Assembly: GCA_963827135.1 (NCBI GenBank) | Contig: CAWGZX010000003.1 | Location: 124,001-188,000 of the forward strand | DNA length: 64,000 bases | Direction of reading: 5' to 3' | DNA from: JAJRAN01 sp963827135 | Lineage (GTDB): Archaea > Thermoplasmatota > Thermoplasmata > Methanomassiliicoccales > UBA472 | In this document: one piece after another, positions 8,068 to 16,886 of the stretch | How positions within the stretch are numbered: the stretch's first letter is position 1 | How the letters are laid out: the number at the start of each line of letters is the position of its first letter | Translations under genes and position numbers: made by a program | The notes under the pieces: generated by a model | Databases searched by the model: none | Told to the model about the DNA's origin: nothing | Seen by the model: the letters and a program-made list of their open reading frames with translations, nothing else

Positions 8068-8664
8068 ATGGACCTGCTCCTGATCTCCGGTTTCTTAGGT
8101 TCTGGGAAGACGACCGTTGTACTCTCCACCATCGACGAGATCACCAAGCGCAAGCACAAGAAGGTAGTGGTGATCGTGAACGATTTCGGCAAGATCGGCA
8201 TCGATGGTAAGGTCATGGAGAAGTACGGACTGAAGGTCCGAGAGATGCCAAGCGGCTGCATCTGCTGCACCCTTGGCACTGACCTCCTGACGACCCTGCG
8301 CGACGTCGCCGAGGCCTTCAAGCCCGACCTGGTGGTCATCGAGCCTACTGGTGTGGCCGATCCCGAGGCCATCCACAGCACCCTCAAGCTCTACGTCGGT
8401 CCGCCCATCGAATCCACCAAGATCGTAATCATCGTGGACGCTGAGAGGTACGAGGTCATTTCCAAGGCCTTGGAGCGGCCTTTGAAGAACCAGCTCAAGG
8501 CTGCCCAGGTCATCATCCTTAACAAGATGGACAGGGTGAAGCCGGAGGTCCTCACGGACATCGAGTCCAAGATCAGGGCGGTTGGCACTAATGCGACGAT
8601 TATCCCTGCCTCGGCCACCGAAGGTACGAACCTGGACCAGGTCGTGGAAGCGATGGTGGGCTGA
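8068..8664 (+). CDS. CobW/HypB/UreG-type metallochaperone GTPase
   Basis: A 198-residue G3E-family P-loop GTPase. The P-loop GFLGSGKTT lies at residues 8-16, the metal-binding GCICCTLG (CxCC) near 65-72, switch/Walker B in VVIEPTGVADP, and the NKMD specificity motif near 151. The C-terminal CobW_C domain of longer COG0523 proteins is absent, so this is a minimal GTPase. Family members load zinc, cobalt or nickel into enzymes or help handle corrinoids. Its stop codon abuts the start of the next gene, which ends in a histidine-rich tail, implying a two-component metal delivery unit. Confidence 0.85.
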   Translation: MDLLLISGFLGSGKTTVVLSTIDEITKRKHKKVVVIVNDFGKIGIDGKVMEKYGLKVREMPSGCICCTLGTDLLTTLRDVAEAFKPDLVVIEPTGVADPEAIHSTLKLYVGPPIESTKIVIIVDAERYEVISKALERPLKNQLKAAQVIILNKMDRVKPEVLTDIESKIRAVGTNATIIPASATEGTNLDQVVEAMVG

Positions 8665-9099
8665 ATGATAACCGACGACTTCGTTGCCTATGCGGGCAAG
8701 GTGCACGCGCGCTTCGACCGAGCCAAGGGAGCGGACGAGATAAGGTCATTGGTCTCCAGCACCATCTCCATGGTGGCCAAGGGATGCATGAGCGAGGGCG
8801 CCAAGCTGATCGGCCACATCAAGTGCATCGCTGAGGTCGATTCGGGCAAGTATATCGCCTGCAGCGCGGTCTCGGCGGAGAACGAGGCGATGTGCCGCGG
8901 GGAGCTGGATGGTACTTCGATGAGCCTCAACATCATCCTCAACGTCCTCATCTACGGCCTGGACAAGAAAAGGGTGGAGGAAATAGTGATCCGCTCAGCG
9001 AAGTCCATATTCCATGGCAAGGGCATGCACGTCGAGTTCGAGGACCTGGAGTTCGGAGAGCACGACCATTGCGATGATGACCACGAGCACGACCATTAG
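8665..9099 (+). CDS. Unknown protein with His/Asp-rich metal-binding tail, partner of the CobW-type GTPase
   Basis: A 144-residue protein that I cannot assign to a family. Its ATG directly follows the stop codon of the GTPase gene with no gap, so translational coupling is likely. The body is an alpha/beta domain with cysteines in GCMSEGAKLIGHIKC, YIACSA and EAMCRG, and the C-terminus (HDHCDDDHEHDH) is a clear metal-sequestering tail of the kind found on HypB, UreE and some CobW proteins. I infer that it supplies or buffers the metal used by the GTPase; the client enzyme is unknown. Confidence 0.75.
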   Translation: MITDDFVAYAGKVHARFDRAKGADEIRSLVSSTISMVAKGCMSEGAKLIGHIKCIAEVDSGKYIACSAVSAENEAMCRGELDGTSMSLNIILNVLIYGLDKKRVEEIVIRSAKSIFHGKGMHVEFEDLEFGEHDHCDDDHEHDH

Positions 9100-9105
9100 G
9101 TCGGC

Positions 9106-11622
9106 TCATTCCTTCTTCTTCGTGGACTTCTTCGCCTTCGCAGGCTTCTTCGCTTTCGTCGGCGAAGTCGCCTTCTTCTTTACCGTTTTGGGCTTGGCCT
9201 CTGGCTTCTTAGCCGTCTTCTTTACCGTTTTGGGCTTGGCCTCTGGCTTCTTAGCCGTCTTCTTTACCGTTTTGGGCTTGGCCTCTGGCTTCTTAGCCGT
9301 CTTCTTTACCGCTTTCTTTGGCTTCGCTTCCTTGGCCTCGGCTGCCTTATCGGCCTTCTTTTCCGCCTTCTTCTCCCGCTTGGGGCATTCCATGTTTACG
9401 CAGAACTTCCAGGGCCGACCGCGGTTCATCACCAGGGCGATGGGGGCGCGGCAGGCGTCGCACACCTCCCCCGTCATTTTCAACGAGCCGAACTGCGGCA
9501 GCGGATAGGTGCGCTTGCATTCCGGATATCCAGAGCATCCGATGAAGCGCTTGCCCGCTCGGGAGAAGAGCAGCCTGAGGGTCTTGCCGCACTCAGGGCA
9601 CACGCCGACAGAGGTGGCCTGCTTGTTGCTCTCGCAGTCGGGATTGAGGCAATGCTTCTGCGGAGGGCTCCCCCTGCGGATGAGGCGGACCACTGGGGAT
9701 TTGCACTTTTCACAGATCTCCTCAGTCGACTCCAGCTTCGCCCCTCTGGGCTTCGGGAAGGCTCTCTTGCACTCCGGGTAGTTTGAGCAGGAGATGAACT
9801 CTCCCTTCCTCGAGCGCTTGACGCGGAGCTCTCCCTGGCAATCGGGGCATTTGCCCACATAGCTCTGCTGCATTAGCGCCGTGCGGATCTCGTTGCCGAT
9901 GTCCTCGCGGTGCATCTCCATGACGTCGATGACGTCCGAGAGCATGTCCTGGGACTCCTTGACCACCTCGGGGAGGAGGGTCTTGCCTTCCGCGATCTCC
10001 TCCATGTCCTTCTCGAGGTGCGCCGTCATCTTGCTCTCGGTGATGGTCCGGGCGTGCTTCTCCAGGGACATGGCGACAGCGATCCCGCTCTCTGTGGGGA
10101 CGAGGTCGTTGCCCACGACGTACTTGCGGTCGTAGAGCTTCTGCACGATCTCGTGCCTGGTGGACTTGGTGCCGAGGCCCAGCCTCTCCATCTCTTGGAT
10201 GAGGGTGCCTTGGGTGAAACGCCTTGGGGGCTGGGTCTCCAGCCGCTCCAGGTCCACGCCGACGACATCGACCTTCTCTCCAACGGAGAGGAGGGGCAGG
10301 TTCGTCTCCGTGACCCGGAAGTAGGGATAGTACTTGCGCCAGCCAGGGGAGAGGATCTTGTATCCCTTGGCCTCGAAGACCTCGTCCTTGATGGCCAATT
10401 TCGCATGACGGTGCTCCGCTTTGCAGGAAGGCGCCACGGTGGCGAGGAACCTTCGGACCACCAGCTCATAGATCCTCCACTTCTCTCCCTTGAGGTCCTT
10501 CTTGGTAGCCGCCTCGGTCGGATAGATCGGAGGATGGTCGGTGGTCTCCATCCTTCCTCTGGATGGACGGATGGACTCTTGTGCCAGTATCTCATCGGCC
10601 TCTTGCTTGAAGTCGGACTCGCGCAGCTTCTCGAGGATGGTCCTCAACCCCAAAGAGCGAGGATACACGGTGTTGTCGGTCCTAGGATACGAGATGTAAC
10701 CAGAGGTGTACAGGTCCTCGGCCACCTTCATGGCCAGAGAGGCGGACATTCCCATCTTCACCGCCTCGGCCAGAAGCATGGTGGTGTTGAACGGGGGTGG
10801 CGGATACTCGTCCTTGTTCTCCAGCAGGTACTCCTTGACCTCTGCCGGCGAGGAGCCATGGCATTTGGTCAAGGCCTCCTTTGCTCCCCCTTCCTCCCAG
10901 AAGGGGTTCTTCTCGTGCCTTCCGACGAACTCCATGTCCTTCCTGAACTTGGCTTGGATGTTCCAGTAGGGCTTGGGAACGAAGTTGATGATGGAGTTGT
11001 GCTTGTCCACGGTCAGTGATAGGGTGGGGCTCTGCACCCTGCCCACTGAAAGGAAGTTCGATCCCACCTGCCCGGAGGCCAGAGAGATGAACCTTGTGAG
11101 GGCGGCTCCCCAGGCCAGATCGATGATCTGACGGCACTCCGCCGCCTCCGCCAACCGCTCATCCGGCTTGGTGAGCTCCTGGAAGGCGCGCTCGATCTCC
11201 GCCTTGGTCAAGGCCGAGAACCTGGCCCTCTTGACCTTGGCCGGATCGACATCGAGCATGTCAACCGTCTCCATCCCGATGAGCTCCCCCTCACGGTCGA
11301 AGTCGGTGGCGATGATTATCTGGTCCGCGTCCCGGGACCGTTCTTGCAGAACATTGATGATGTTGTGCGCACGCACGCTCTTCACTGGGGCGGCGTAGAC
11401 TAGCTGCTTGGCCGGCGTCTTCTGCCAGTCGTTCATCTCCGTTGGATAGTCGAGCTCGATGACGTGCCCCCGGAGGCCGACCACCGTCCACTCGTCTCCT
11501 TCCCTTTCGAAAGAGAAGACCTGGACGCCCCTGTCCCTTTGCGACCTCTTGTTCCCGCTGGACAGGATGGTGGCGATGCGCGCGGCGGCATTGGACTTCT
11601 CAGAGATGACCAGCCTCTTCAT
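9106..11622 (-). CDS. topA: DNA topoisomerase I (type IA) with zinc fingers and a Lys/Ala-rich tail
   Basis: A type IA topoisomerase that relaxes negative supercoils through a 5'-phosphotyrosine intermediate. With the start at MKRLVISEKS it has 838 residues. The Toprim domain carries the acidic DFDREGE motif; the catalytic tyrosine is in the ISYPRTDN motif of the central domain. At least four C4-type zinc-finger modules follow (CPDC, CEKC, CPEC and CDAC pairs with their partners). The last 90 residues are a histone H1-like run of Lys, Ala and Pro containing three near-identical 14-residue units. An upstream alternative start would add six residues. Confidence 0.95.
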   Translation of the reverse strand: MKRLVISEKSNAAARIATILSSGNKRSQRDRGVQVFSFEREGDEWTVVGLRGHVIELDYPTEMNDWQKTPAKQLVYAAPVKSVRAHNIINVLQERSRDADQIIIATDFDREGELIGMETVDMLDVDPAKVKRARFSALTKAEIERAFQELTKPDERLAEAAECRQIIDLAWGAALTRFISLASGQVGSNFLSVGRVQSPTLSLTVDKHNSIINFVPKPYWNIQAKFRKDMEFVGRHEKNPFWEEGGAKEALTKCHGSSPAEVKEYLLENKDEYPPPPFNTTMLLAEAVKMGMSASLAMKVAEDLYTSGYISYPRTDNTVYPRSLGLRTILEKLRESDFKQEADEILAQESIRPSRGRMETTDHPPIYPTEAATKKDLKGEKWRIYELVVRRFLATVAPSCKAEHRHAKLAIKDEVFEAKGYKILSPGWRKYYPYFRVTETNLPLLSVGEKVDVVGVDLERLETQPPRRFTQGTLIQEMERLGLGTKSTRHEIVQKLYDRKYVVGNDLVPTESGIAVAMSLEKHARTITESKMTAHLEKDMEEIAEGKTLLPEVVKESQDMLSDVIDVMEMHREDIGNEIRTALMQQSYVGKCPDCQGELRVKRSRKGEFISCSNYPECKRAFPKPRGAKLESTEEICEKCKSPVVRLIRRGSPPQKHCLNPDCESNKQATSVGVCPECGKTLRLLFSRAGKRFIGCSGYPECKRTYPLPQFGSLKMTGEVCDACRAPIALVMNRGRPWKFCVNMECPKREKKAEKKADKAAEAKEAKPKKAVKKTAKKPEAKPKTVKKTAKKPEAKPKTVKKTAKKPEAKPKTVKKKATSPTKAKKPAKAKKSTKKKE
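9175..9311. repeat. 42-bp tandem repeat inside topA
   Basis: Three identical 42-bp copies (starting at 9175, 9217 and 9259) and an 11-bp partial fourth encode the lysine-rich 14-residue units of the topoisomerase tail (core KKTAKKPEAKPK). Exact DNA identity between copies points to recent slippage or unequal crossover, so copy number may vary between strains. Confidence 0.92.
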
Positions 11623-11702
11623 CGGGTCTCGACCAAGCACAAGGGACTATAAAATAATAGGCTTGACACTCACGACTTGGACCAAAATCCAACTGGCCAT
11701 GC

Positions 11703-12131
11703 TCAATGGACATGGTGCTCGCTCAGCTCGCCAGCGATGAGCACTGGCTGTCCTTGGGTGACACCCTTGACGTTGGTCAGGTCCTTGACCAGGGCTTGGA
11801 TTCCTTCCACGGTGCCATGCACCACGAGCACCTCGAGGCACCTCTCCTCGTCGAGGTGCACATGGATGGACGAGGAGATCACTTCATGATGGTGATGCTG
11901 CACGTCCATCATGTTCTCCTTCACCCCTCCATGACTGTGGTCATAGACCAGGGTGATGGTCCCCAAGGCGTGGGATTCATCATGCGAGAGGGATTCCTGG
12001 ACCAGGGCGTTGCGGATGAGGTCTCGGATGGCCTCGGACCGGGTGGCAAAGCCTTTCTGCACCACCAACAGGTCGAAGCTCTTCAGAAGCTCTGGCTCCA
12101 ATGAGACGCCGATGCGCGTGACGTTGTCCAT
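11703..12131 (-). CDS. nikR: Nickel-responsive regulator NikR
   Basis: A ribbon-helix-helix repressor that binds DNA when loaded with nickel. The 142-residue protein starts MDNVTRIGVSLEPELLKSFD, the RHH domain, followed by an ACT-like metal domain. The four nickel ligands of the E. coli protein align here as His79, His90, His92 and Cys98, in the segments HHHHEV and HVHLDEERC. The frame is open further upstream, but this ATG gives the canonical N-terminus. It lies 43 bp after the acyl-CoA synthetase gene on the same strand; HypA and HypD elsewhere in the window agree with nickel use. Confidence 0.93.
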   Translation of the reverse strand: MDNVTRIGVSLEPELLKSFDLLVVQKGFATRSEAIRDLIRNALVQESLSHDESHALGTITLVYDHSHGGVKENMMDVQHHHHEVISSSIHVHLDEERCLEVLVVHGTVEGIQALVKDLTNVKGVTQGQPVLIAGELSEHHVH

Positions 12132-12174
12132 GCAACCCAAGCTAGCATCTGCCAAAAAGAAATAGCTTTGCCTC

Positions 12175-13584
12175 TCAGCCCGCCCTCTCATCATCGATGC
12201 GGCGGAGGTACTGTCCCCTCTCATACAGGCAACGTAGCGCGAACACAGCCCTCCTCATGGTCGTATAGGTCGGGACGCCCTTCTCCTCCAAACGGCGCAA
12301 TATCGGCCTCGGGAACGCGCCTCCCACGCAGCAGACGACCATTGGCTTCCTTCCTTTCCTGGCCCACCGCTCCACCACGTCCACGACCCCTACGGTCATC
12401 CCTGGCGGTTGGAAGAGCAGGTTGAGCAGGATCGCGTCCACGCTCTCCTCGGACTGCACCAGGTCGATCACCTCATGGTACATCTGGTCGGTGACGACCC
12501 CAGTGAGGTCCACCGGGTTCTCCACCGAGGCGAAGGGAGGGACCTTCTCCCTCAGCCTCGTCTTGGTCACCTCCCCTAAGCTGGCCATGCTCAGCCCGAA
12601 GCCCTTGGTCTTGGAGGTGACGTAGTCGGTGGCGATGACGCCGAAGCCGCCCGCGCTTCCCACGATGGCGATACGGTCGCCTTTGACGTGGCCGATGTGG
12701 GCCAAGGCCTTGGCCGCATCCAGAAGCTCGAAGTCGTCGGCGACCCGCTGCACTCCAGCCTGCTTGAAGATGCCGCTGACCAAGGCGTCGGAGGAGGTGG
12801 CGATGGCCCCGGTATGGGATGCGGCCGCCCTCGCCCCGCTAGGTGTGGTCCCTACCTTGGCGGCCACGATCGGCTTCTTTCGGGAGACCTCCTTGGCCAT
12901 GTCGAAGAATGCCTGGCCATCGGCGAAGGATTCGATGTACATGCCGATGCACTTGGTGCCATGGTCGTGCGCCAGGTACTCGAGGAAATCGTTCTCGTTC
13001 AAGTCCGCCTTGTTGCCCACCCCGACGCAGGAGCGCAGGCCTACCCCGTGGTCCTCCGCAACCTCGTACATGCCTACCAGCACGGACCCGCTCTGGGAGA
13101 TGATGGATATGGAGCCGTCCTTCGGCCTGGGGCTCCTCTCCCTGGGAAGGAAGAAGGTGTCGAACCTGCGCCCCGGGACCATGACCCCCATGGTGTTCGG
13201 GCCGAGAAGCCTCGTCTCCGTCCCCCGCACGGCCTCGGCGATTCCCATCTGGACGATCCTGCCCTCCTCCCCCATCTCCGAGAAACCTCCGGCCACGGAG
13301 ATGACGAAAGGTATCTTGGCCTGGACGCACTCCTGGACCGCCTGAAGGGTCGCTTGGGCGGTGACGCTCAGGATGGCGACGTCAACCTTCTCTGGGAGGG
13401 CGCCCACCGAAGGATAGCAGAGGAGGCCGAGCAGATCGTGGCGGTTCGGGTTCACGGGGTAGATGCGGAACGTGCCCCCCATCAGCTGCCTGAGTATGAC
13501 GTTCCCCGCCTTCTCTGGCTGCGAGGACGCGCCTACCACCGCCACGCTCCTGGGGTTGAACAGCCTATCCAAGCTTCCGGGCAC
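12175..13584 (-). CDS. acdA: Acyl/acetyl-CoA synthetase (ADP-forming), alpha subunit
   Basis: The alpha subunit of the archaeal ADP-forming acyl-CoA synthetase, which makes ATP from acyl-CoA, ADP and phosphate. Its 469 residues contain a CoA-binding Rossmann domain (start LFNPRSVAVVGAS), two succinyl-CoA ligase-like flavodoxin domains, and the catalytic histidine in ASHTGAIA that is phosphorylated during turnover. The ATP-grasp beta subunit needed for activity is not encoded in this window, so it must lie elsewhere. Substrate (acetate, aryl or branched acids) cannot be told from sequence. The nikR gene follows. Confidence 0.9.
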   Translation of the reverse strand: MPGSLDRLFNPRSVAVVGASSQPEKAGNVILRQLMGGTFRIYPVNPNRHDLLGLLCYPSVGALPEKVDVAILSVTAQATLQAVQECVQAKIPFVISVAGGFSEMGEEGRIVQMGIAEAVRGTETRLLGPNTMGVMVPGRRFDTFFLPRERSPRPKDGSISIISQSGSVLVGMYEVAEDHGVGLRSCVGVGNKADLNENDFLEYLAHDHGTKCIGMYIESFADGQAFFDMAKEVSRKKPIVAAKVGTTPSGARAAASHTGAIATSSDALVSGIFKQAGVQRVADDFELLDAAKALAHIGHVKGDRIAIVGSAGGFGVIATDYVTSKTKGFGLSMASLGEVTKTRLREKVPPFASVENPVDLTGVVTDQMYHEVIDLVQSEESVDAILLNLLFQPPGMTVGVVDVVERWARKGRKPMVVCCVGGAFPRPILRRLEEKGVPTYTTMRRAVFALRCLYERGQYLRRIDDERAG

Positions 13585-13690
13585 GGCGAACCATTGGCCT
13601 AGCGATTTATAATGGTTGAGGGGAAGCGCGCTAGCCTTCGAATAGCAAGCCTAGAAATTTGGAAATACCGGGGTCGGGATTGATGGTGAC

Positions 13691-14473
13691 GTGGCCGACG
13701 CTGAGGAAATGTTGAAGGTCCTTGAAAGGGCGGTAGGGGAGGAATGCGACGAGGCCGAGGCCGGGATCCTATTCTCAGGTGGTCTGGACAGCACGGTCCT
13801 GGCCAAGCTCGCATCCGCCCGTTGCCAGGTCATGCTCTACACCATCGGAATGCCTGGAAGCCATGATCTGAAGGTGGCCGAGGAGACCGCCTCCGATCTG
13901 GACATGCGCTGGGAAGGTATCCAGCTCGATCGCAGGGATATCCTCAGCGCCCTCCCTAGGATCTCCGAAATCATAGGCACGGACAATCCTCTGGTGCTTT
14001 CGTTCGAGATGCCGCTGTACATCGTCTCAGCCAAGGCCAAGGAGCGTCTCCTCATCTCGGGTCAAGGCGCGGATGAGCTATTCGGAGGATATGCTAGGTA
14101 TGCGAGGATGAGCGAGGCAGAACTAGCCCTCAGCCTGGACCAGGACCTGAGAGGCCTGCTGACCGTGGGCATGGAAAGGGAGAGGAGGCTCGCCGAGCAC
14201 TTCGGCAAGGTCATCCGCCATCCCTATCTGCACCGGGCGGTCGTTGAGATGGCGCAGCACCTACCCATGTCCGAGCGCATACACGAAGGAGAAAGGAAGA
14301 AGGTGCTCAGGGACGTTGCCACCCTGCTTCAGCTCGGACCGGTTGCCGCCCGACCCAAGAAGGCCGCCCAGTACGGCTCGGGAGTGATGAGGGAGATGAA
14401 GTCGGAGGCTAAGGAGAGAGGCGTCCCCCTTGCCGATTTGGTCTCGTCCCTGCGTGGTGAGGAAACCCTATAA
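13691..14473 (+). CDS. Asparagine synthetase C-domain-like PP-loop ATPase
   Basis: A 260-residue protein made only of the asparagine-synthetase AMP-forming domain: PP-loop FSGGLDST at residues 29-36 and the second motif SGQGADELFGGYARY near 115. The glutaminase domain of AsnB is absent, so ammonia or another amine donor, or a different acceptor altogether, must be used. Stand-alone versions are widespread in archaea but lack a settled function. The start is a GTG after a GATGGTGA ribosome-binding site; an ATG six codons later is the alternative. folC follows after 26 bp. Confidence 0.8.
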   Translation: MADAEEMLKVLERAVGEECDEAEAGILFSGGLDSTVLAKLASARCQVMLYTIGMPGSHDLKVAEETASDLDMRWEGIQLDRRDILSALPRISEIIGTDNPLVLSFEMPLYIVSAKAKERLLISGQGADELFGGYARYARMSEAELALSLDQDLRGLLTVGMERERRLAEHFGKVIRHPYLHRAVVEMAQHLPMSERIHEGERKKVLRDVATLLQLGPVAARPKKAAQYGSGVMREMKSEAKERGVPLADLVSSLRGEETL

Positions 14474-14476
14474 AGT
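14467..14476 (+). promoter_or_regulatory. TATA box for folC
   Basis: The motif ccctataaag overlaps the stop codon of the preceding gene and begins 33 bp before the folC ATG. This spacing predicts a leaderless or nearly leaderless transcript. Confidence 0.55.
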
Positions 14477-14499
14477 CAAGCCGTCATCATCTGGGCGAT

Positions 14500-15792
14500 A
14501 TGGAATACCAAGAGGCCTTGGACTGGCTGCTGGACCTCGAGGTCATGGGCATCAAGCTCGGGCTCACCAACGTGCGAGAATTGCTATCAAGGCTGGGAGA
14601 CCCGCAGCGCCAGTTCCGGAGCGTGCACGTAGCCGGAACGAACGGAAAGGGGTCGGTCAGCGCCATGACCGCCTCCATCCTGAAGGCCCAAGGCTATCGC
14701 ACGGCGCTGTACACGTCCCCGCACATGGTCGATTTCCGGGAGCGCGTCCAAGTGGACGGGCTGCCGATATCGCGCAAGCAGCTCTGCCGATTGGTGAAAG
14801 AGGTGAAGGGGCAGGTCGATGATATGTGCCTGGCCAAGCCCGAGGCCTGTCCCACATTCTTCGAGGTCACAACCGCCCTCGCCTTCTTGCATTTCGCGGA
14901 GCTCGGGACGGAACTGGCGGTTGTGGAGGTGGGCATGGGGGGGAGATTGGACGCCACCAACGTCATCGTCCCCGAGTGTACGGCGATAACCAGGATCGGC
15001 CTTGAGCACACACGCTACCTCGGCGACACCCTGGGCAAGATTGCCTTCGAGAAGGCGGGGATAATCAAGCCTGGCGTTCCGGTGGTGACCGCGGAGCACG
15101 ATCCGGAGACCTTGGGCGTCATAAGGGCTCGCGCCTCGGAGCTGGCCTCTCCCTTGCGGATCGTGGCGGAGGGAGTCGACTTCAAGCTCATCGAGTCCAG
15201 CTTGCAGGGCACCAAGGTGCTCATTCACCGGAACGGGATGCAGGCTTTTCTCCCTCTCATCGGTTCCTATCAGGCATCGAATGCCGGACTGGCCTTCGCC
15301 TTGGTCGAATGCCTGAGGTCCAGGGGGATTGCCGTGAGCGACGAGGCGGTGCGCAGAGGGTTGGAGACGGTGACATGGCCGGGCAGGATGGAGCTCGTAC
15401 GCCGCCGCCCCGACGTTCTCCTCGATGCCACCCATACGCCGCAAGGAGCGGAGGCCGTGGCCGAGGACCTGCGCCGGCTTGTCAAGGGCAGGATAATCCT
15501 GGTGATGGGCGTGCTCGACGACAAGGACCTCGAAGGCGTGGTCTCGCCCTTCGCCCGGATATCGGACCTGGGCATAGCGGTCGCCCCTCTTACTGCCAGG
15601 GCGTTTCCGGCGGAGACTGTCTGCAAGGCCATGCGTATGTACATGGGGAAGGCAGAGGCCGCTGGTTCGGTGGTCGAGGGCCTATGCATGGCCCTCAAAT
15701 CGGCTGGCCACGAGGACACGGTCATGGTGACTGGCTCGATCTACACGCTCGGCGAGGCGAAGGCCTGGTGGGAAGCGCATGAAGGATGCTAG
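14500..15792 (+). CDS. folC: Folylpolyglutamate synthase / dihydrofolate synthase
   Basis: A Mur-ligase-type ATP-dependent enzyme that adds glutamate to folate or related pterins. The 430-residue length, the P-loop GTNGKGS at about 46-52, the SPHMVDFRERV segment near 76, the GMGGRLDATN motif near 150 and the DATHTPQG motif in the C-terminal Rossmann domain all match FolC. Archaea that use only methanopterin often lack it, so its presence suggests folate use or a related polyglutamylation. It overlaps nth by 14 bp, and the two are probably co-transcribed. Confidence 0.92.
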   Translation: MEYQEALDWLLDLEVMGIKLGLTNVRELLSRLGDPQRQFRSVHVAGTNGKGSVSAMTASILKAQGYRTALYTSPHMVDFRERVQVDGLPISRKQLCRLVKEVKGQVDDMCLAKPEACPTFFEVTTALAFLHFAELGTELAVVEVGMGGRLDATNVIVPECTAITRIGLEHTRYLGDTLGKIAFEKAGIIKPGVPVVTAEHDPETLGVIRARASELASPLRIVAEGVDFKLIESSLQGTKVLIHRNGMQAFLPLIGSYQASNAGLAFALVECLRSRGIAVSDEAVRRGLETVTWPGRMELVRRRPDVLLDATHTPQGAEAVAEDLRRLVKGRIILVMGVLDDKDLEGVVSPFARISDLGIAVAPLTARAFPAETVCKAMRMYMGKAEAAGSVVEGLCMALKSAGHEDTVMVTGSIYTLGEAKAWWEAHEGC

Positions 15793-16486
15793 GCTCATCC
15801 TGGAGCTCGTGAGAAAGGCTTGTCCGAGGGGGGCATTCCCGGGCAGGAACGGGGAGGAGGTGTCCGATTGGCCGCCCGACCCCTTCCACGTGCTTATCTC
15901 CACTGTGCTCTCTCAGAGGACGAAGGACGCCAACACCTATGCGGCCTCGGCCGCCCTTTTCAAGGAATACGATACGCCCGAGGACATCGCCCAAGCACCC
16001 TTGGATAAGATAATCAGGTTGGTGCGACCCGCTGGCTTCCCGGAGACCAAGGCAAGGGCGATCAAGGAGATCGCGAGACGAGTACACGAGGAAATGGGCG
16101 GGGAAGTCCCCAAGGATATGGACGCCCTTCTCTCGTTACCCATGGTGGGCAGGAAGACGGCCAATTGCGTGCTGGCGTACGCCTTCCATGAGCCTGCCGT
16201 CTGCGTCGATACCCACGTCCATAGGATATCGAACCGCATCGGCCTGGTAAGGACCGACGATCCCGAGGGCACGGAGATGGCCTTGATGAGAGAGGTACCA
16301 AGGGACCTGTGGATCGATGTCAACTCCCTGCTCGTCACCTTCGGCCAGACCATCTGCTTACCGAGGAATCCGAGGTGCACAGGTTGCCCGGTGGCTCCGC
16401 ACTGCGACTACTTCTCCAACCTGAGAGCCTCAACCACATCGACCGGGAACCTTCGTACCAAGAAAGGGCGTAAGCCTAAAGCATAA
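15779..16486 (+). CDS. nth: Endonuclease III (DNA glycosylase/AP lyase)
   Basis: A base-excision-repair enzyme that removes oxidised pyrimidines and cleaves the AP site. In 235 residues it shows the HhH-GPD fold: LSLPMVGRKTANCVL holds the helix-hairpin-helix and catalytic lysine, VDTHVHRISNR the catalytic aspartate, and CLPRNPRCTGCPVAPHC with the preceding region provides the four cysteines of the [4Fe-4S] cluster. A basic tail of about 20 residues follows. The start lies inside the 3' end of folC, indicating coupling. Confidence 0.95.
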   Translation: MKDARLILELVRKACPRGAFPGRNGEEVSDWPPDPFHVLISTVLSQRTKDANTYAASAALFKEYDTPEDIAQAPLDKIIRLVRPAGFPETKARAIKEIARRVHEEMGGEVPKDMDALLSLPMVGRKTANCVLAYAFHEPAVCVDTHVHRISNRIGLVRTDDPEGTEMALMREVPRDLWIDVNSLLVTFGQTICLPRNPRCTGCPVAPHCDYFSNLRASTTSTGNLRTKKGRKPKA

Positions 16487-16511
16487 TAATGGCGAGAGGG
16501 CGTCCAGGCTC

Positions 16512-16886
16512 GTGCACGAGGTATCGGTCATGGCCAGCATCGTGGAGGCGGTGCTCGAGGAGCTGAAGAAGCACGATGTGGAGAAGGTGGAGGAGGTGCA
16601 CATGGTGATCGGTGAGCTCACCTTCCTAGGAAAGGACCAGTTGGAGTTCGCCTATGAGATAGTCACCAGGGGCACCATCCTGGAAGGGTCAAAGCTGGTG
16701 ATGACCGATGAGAAGGTGCAGGTCCGTTGCCGCTCCTGTGGATACTCTGGGGGCGTGGAATACGTCAGTGGCGGTGGCCAGGACCACGTCATCCCAAATT
16801 TGTCGTGCCCGAAGTGTGCTTCGACGGTCGAGGTCACGAAAGGCAAAAGCTGCGCCGTGACCTCCCTCAAGGTGGTGCAAAGGTAG
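16512..16886 (+). CDS. hypA: Hydrogenase nickel incorporation protein HypA
   Basis: A nickel metallochaperone for [NiFe]-hydrogenase maturation. The 124-residue protein begins from a GTG with MHEVSVMASIVEAV; His2 is the invariant nickel ligand. A zinc domain with CRSC and CPKC pairs lies at about residues 73-98. The hypD start directly follows its stop codon with no gap, so the two are one operon. The other hyp genes and the hydrogenase are not in the window. Confidence 0.96.
   Translation: MHEVSVMASIVEAVLEELKKHDVEKVEEVHMVIGELTFLGKDQLEFAYEIVTRGTILEGSKLVMTDEKVQVRCRSCGYSGGVEYVSGGGQDHVIPNLSCPKCASTVEVTKGKSCAVTSLKVVQR

Noticed and set aside
12629..13602. Long plus-strand frames opposite the acyl-CoA synthetase gene
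   Set aside because: They are shadow frames of a GC-rich gene with strong codon bias; no protein family features appear.
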